Below the pieces are notes generated by a model that saw only the letters and a list, made by a program, of their open reading frames with translations, was not told the DNA's origin and did no database searches. The translations under genes were made by a program, and so were the position numbers. A stretch of DNA of 64,000 nt from Leptolyngbya iicbica LK (GTDB taxonomy: Bacteria > Cyanobacteriota > Cyanobacteriia > Phormidesmidales > Phormidesmidaceae): NCBI RefSeq assembly GCF_004212215.1, contig NZ_QVFV01000009.1, positions 1-64,000 of the forward strand, read 5' to 3'. This document shows, piece by piece, positions 63,392 to 64,000 of the stretch; positions within the stretch are counted from its first letter, which is position 1, and each line of letters begins with the position of its first letter.

Positions 63392-64000
63392 GGCGATCGC
63401 AGTCTTCAGCATTGCCGCCAGCAGTCTCTTTGAGCTGCTGGATCTGGTGGTGCCCTATGCGATCGGTCAGCTGCTCAACCTGCTGTCAGACCGTCCGGTG
63501 GACCGTCTCGCGCAGGGATTGGCAGATGGGCTGGCGGGACTGGCCGGGGTGGAGGTGACGCGATCGCTGACCCTCGGCCTGCTGCTGGGGATGATTTTCC
63601 TGGTGACGGTCGTCCGCGCCCCGATTGAGCCGTGGCTGGGCGTCTGGTTCCACTGGGACATCGCTCTCAAAAGCCGCCGCGACCACTCAGTAGAGGTGGT
63701 GAAAAAGCTGCTCAGCTTGCCCCTCGGCTTTTACGACGAAAACAACCCCGGACGCATTGCCGGACGGGTCGCACGGGGTCTGTCGAACCACACCTGGACC
63801 TATCCCGAAATCGCGGGACAGCTTTTCCCGAAGCTGGTGCGGGTGGCGGGCATCTTTTGCATTATCGCCATCATCGATTGGCGCATCGCCGGACTCTTCT
63901 TCCTGTCCTTTGTGGCGATTCTGGCGTTCAGTATGCGCGACCTGATTCGGCTGAACCGCAAAGAGCAAGCCCTTGACAAGTACATGGAGACGACGGAGAG
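63348..64000 (+). CDS. ABC transporter, N-terminal membrane domain (partial, runs off the window)
   Basis: The first 217 codons, open at the right edge. The ATG at 63348 gives AKFADVIQYYKNYKAIAVFS. The hydrophobic segments IAVFSIAASSLFELLDLVVP, SLTLGLLLGMIFLVTVVRAP, VRVAGIFCIIAIIDWRIAGL and FFLSFVAILAFSM fit the helices of a type IV (exporter) ABC fold. The coupling-helix region LLSLPLGFYDENNPGRIAGR, with FYDENNPG, is diagnostic. The nucleotide-binding domain should lie beyond the window. Substrate unknown. Confidence 0.88.
   Translation, partial: MAKFADVIQYYKNYKAIAVFSIAASSLFELLDLVVPYAIGQLLNLLSDRPVDRLAQGLADGLAGLAGVEVTRSLTLGLLLGMIFLVTVVRAPIEPWLGVWFHWDIALKSRRDHSVEVVKKLLSLPLGFYDENNPGRIAGRVARGLSNHTWTYPEIAGQLFPKLVRVAGIFCIIAIIDWRIAGLFFLSFVAILAFSMRDLIRLNRKEQALDKYMETTE

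Overview
The window comes from a cyanobacterium, probably a filamentous Leptolyngbya-like lineage; the genus is inference. The octamer GCGATCGC (HIP1) and its core recur throughout. Psb27, HemJ, cyanobacterial-type OpcA next to zwf and fbp, DUF3288, DUF3352, a Uma2 nuclease and PEP-CTERM surface proteins all fit. I saw no rRNA, tRNA, CRISPR array, transposase or phage gene.

Layout. 0-11 kb: a small membrane protein, a secreted rhodanese, a secreted seven-bladed propeller, hemJ, an Lrp/AsnC regulator with a LysE-type exporter, glutathione-dependent formaldehyde dehydrogenase, a DUF3352 protein, a Uma2 nuclease and a histidine kinase/response regulator operon. 11-16 kb: arsS (radical SAM) with two VTT-domain membrane proteins, then a Cache-HAMP sensor without an output domain. 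16-24 kb: a PadR regulator, two exosortase-sorted proteins, a GIDE-domain protein, a roadblock-like protein, a carotenoid oxygenase and an ATP-dependent DNA ligase. 24-31 kb: carbon metabolism (opcA, zwf and fbp on the minus strand, with pgi divergent); gnd follows at 40.5-42 kb.

32-38.5 kb is a long ribosomal/transcription run (rpmJ-rpsM-rpsK-rpoA-rplQ-truA-rplM-rpsI-rpmE-prfA), with its own promoter just before rpmJ and psb27 upstream. 38.6-48 kb holds an SbcD-like nuclease, two small conserved proteins, gnd, a PIN-type toxin-antitoxin pair, an unusual DUF1772 x2/NmrA-like operon divergent from an AraC regulator, hsp20 and a TetR regulator. 48.4-51.3 kb is an overlapping pair: a P-loop ATPase, and a protein joining a possibly degenerate NTPase domain to near-identical TPR repeats. 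It is the best candidate here for an undescribed system. Just downstream lies a relic of a second prmA 3' end. Then come rsgA, a MITE-like element that abuts the intact prmA stop codon, serA, hemW, several membrane or hydrolase-like proteins, an MscS channel and the start of an ABC exporter that runs off the window.

Non-coding structure is a main feature. There are at least two MITE-like elements with related ends, a three-copy dispersed repeat around a CAGCCG-AGA-CGGCTG hairpin, and a two-copy ~92 bp repeat. One copy of that repeat appears to supply the ribosome-binding site and GTG start of a membrane protein gene. Good intrinsic terminators close several transcripts. All functional calls rest on motif recognition by reading; no database search was run.
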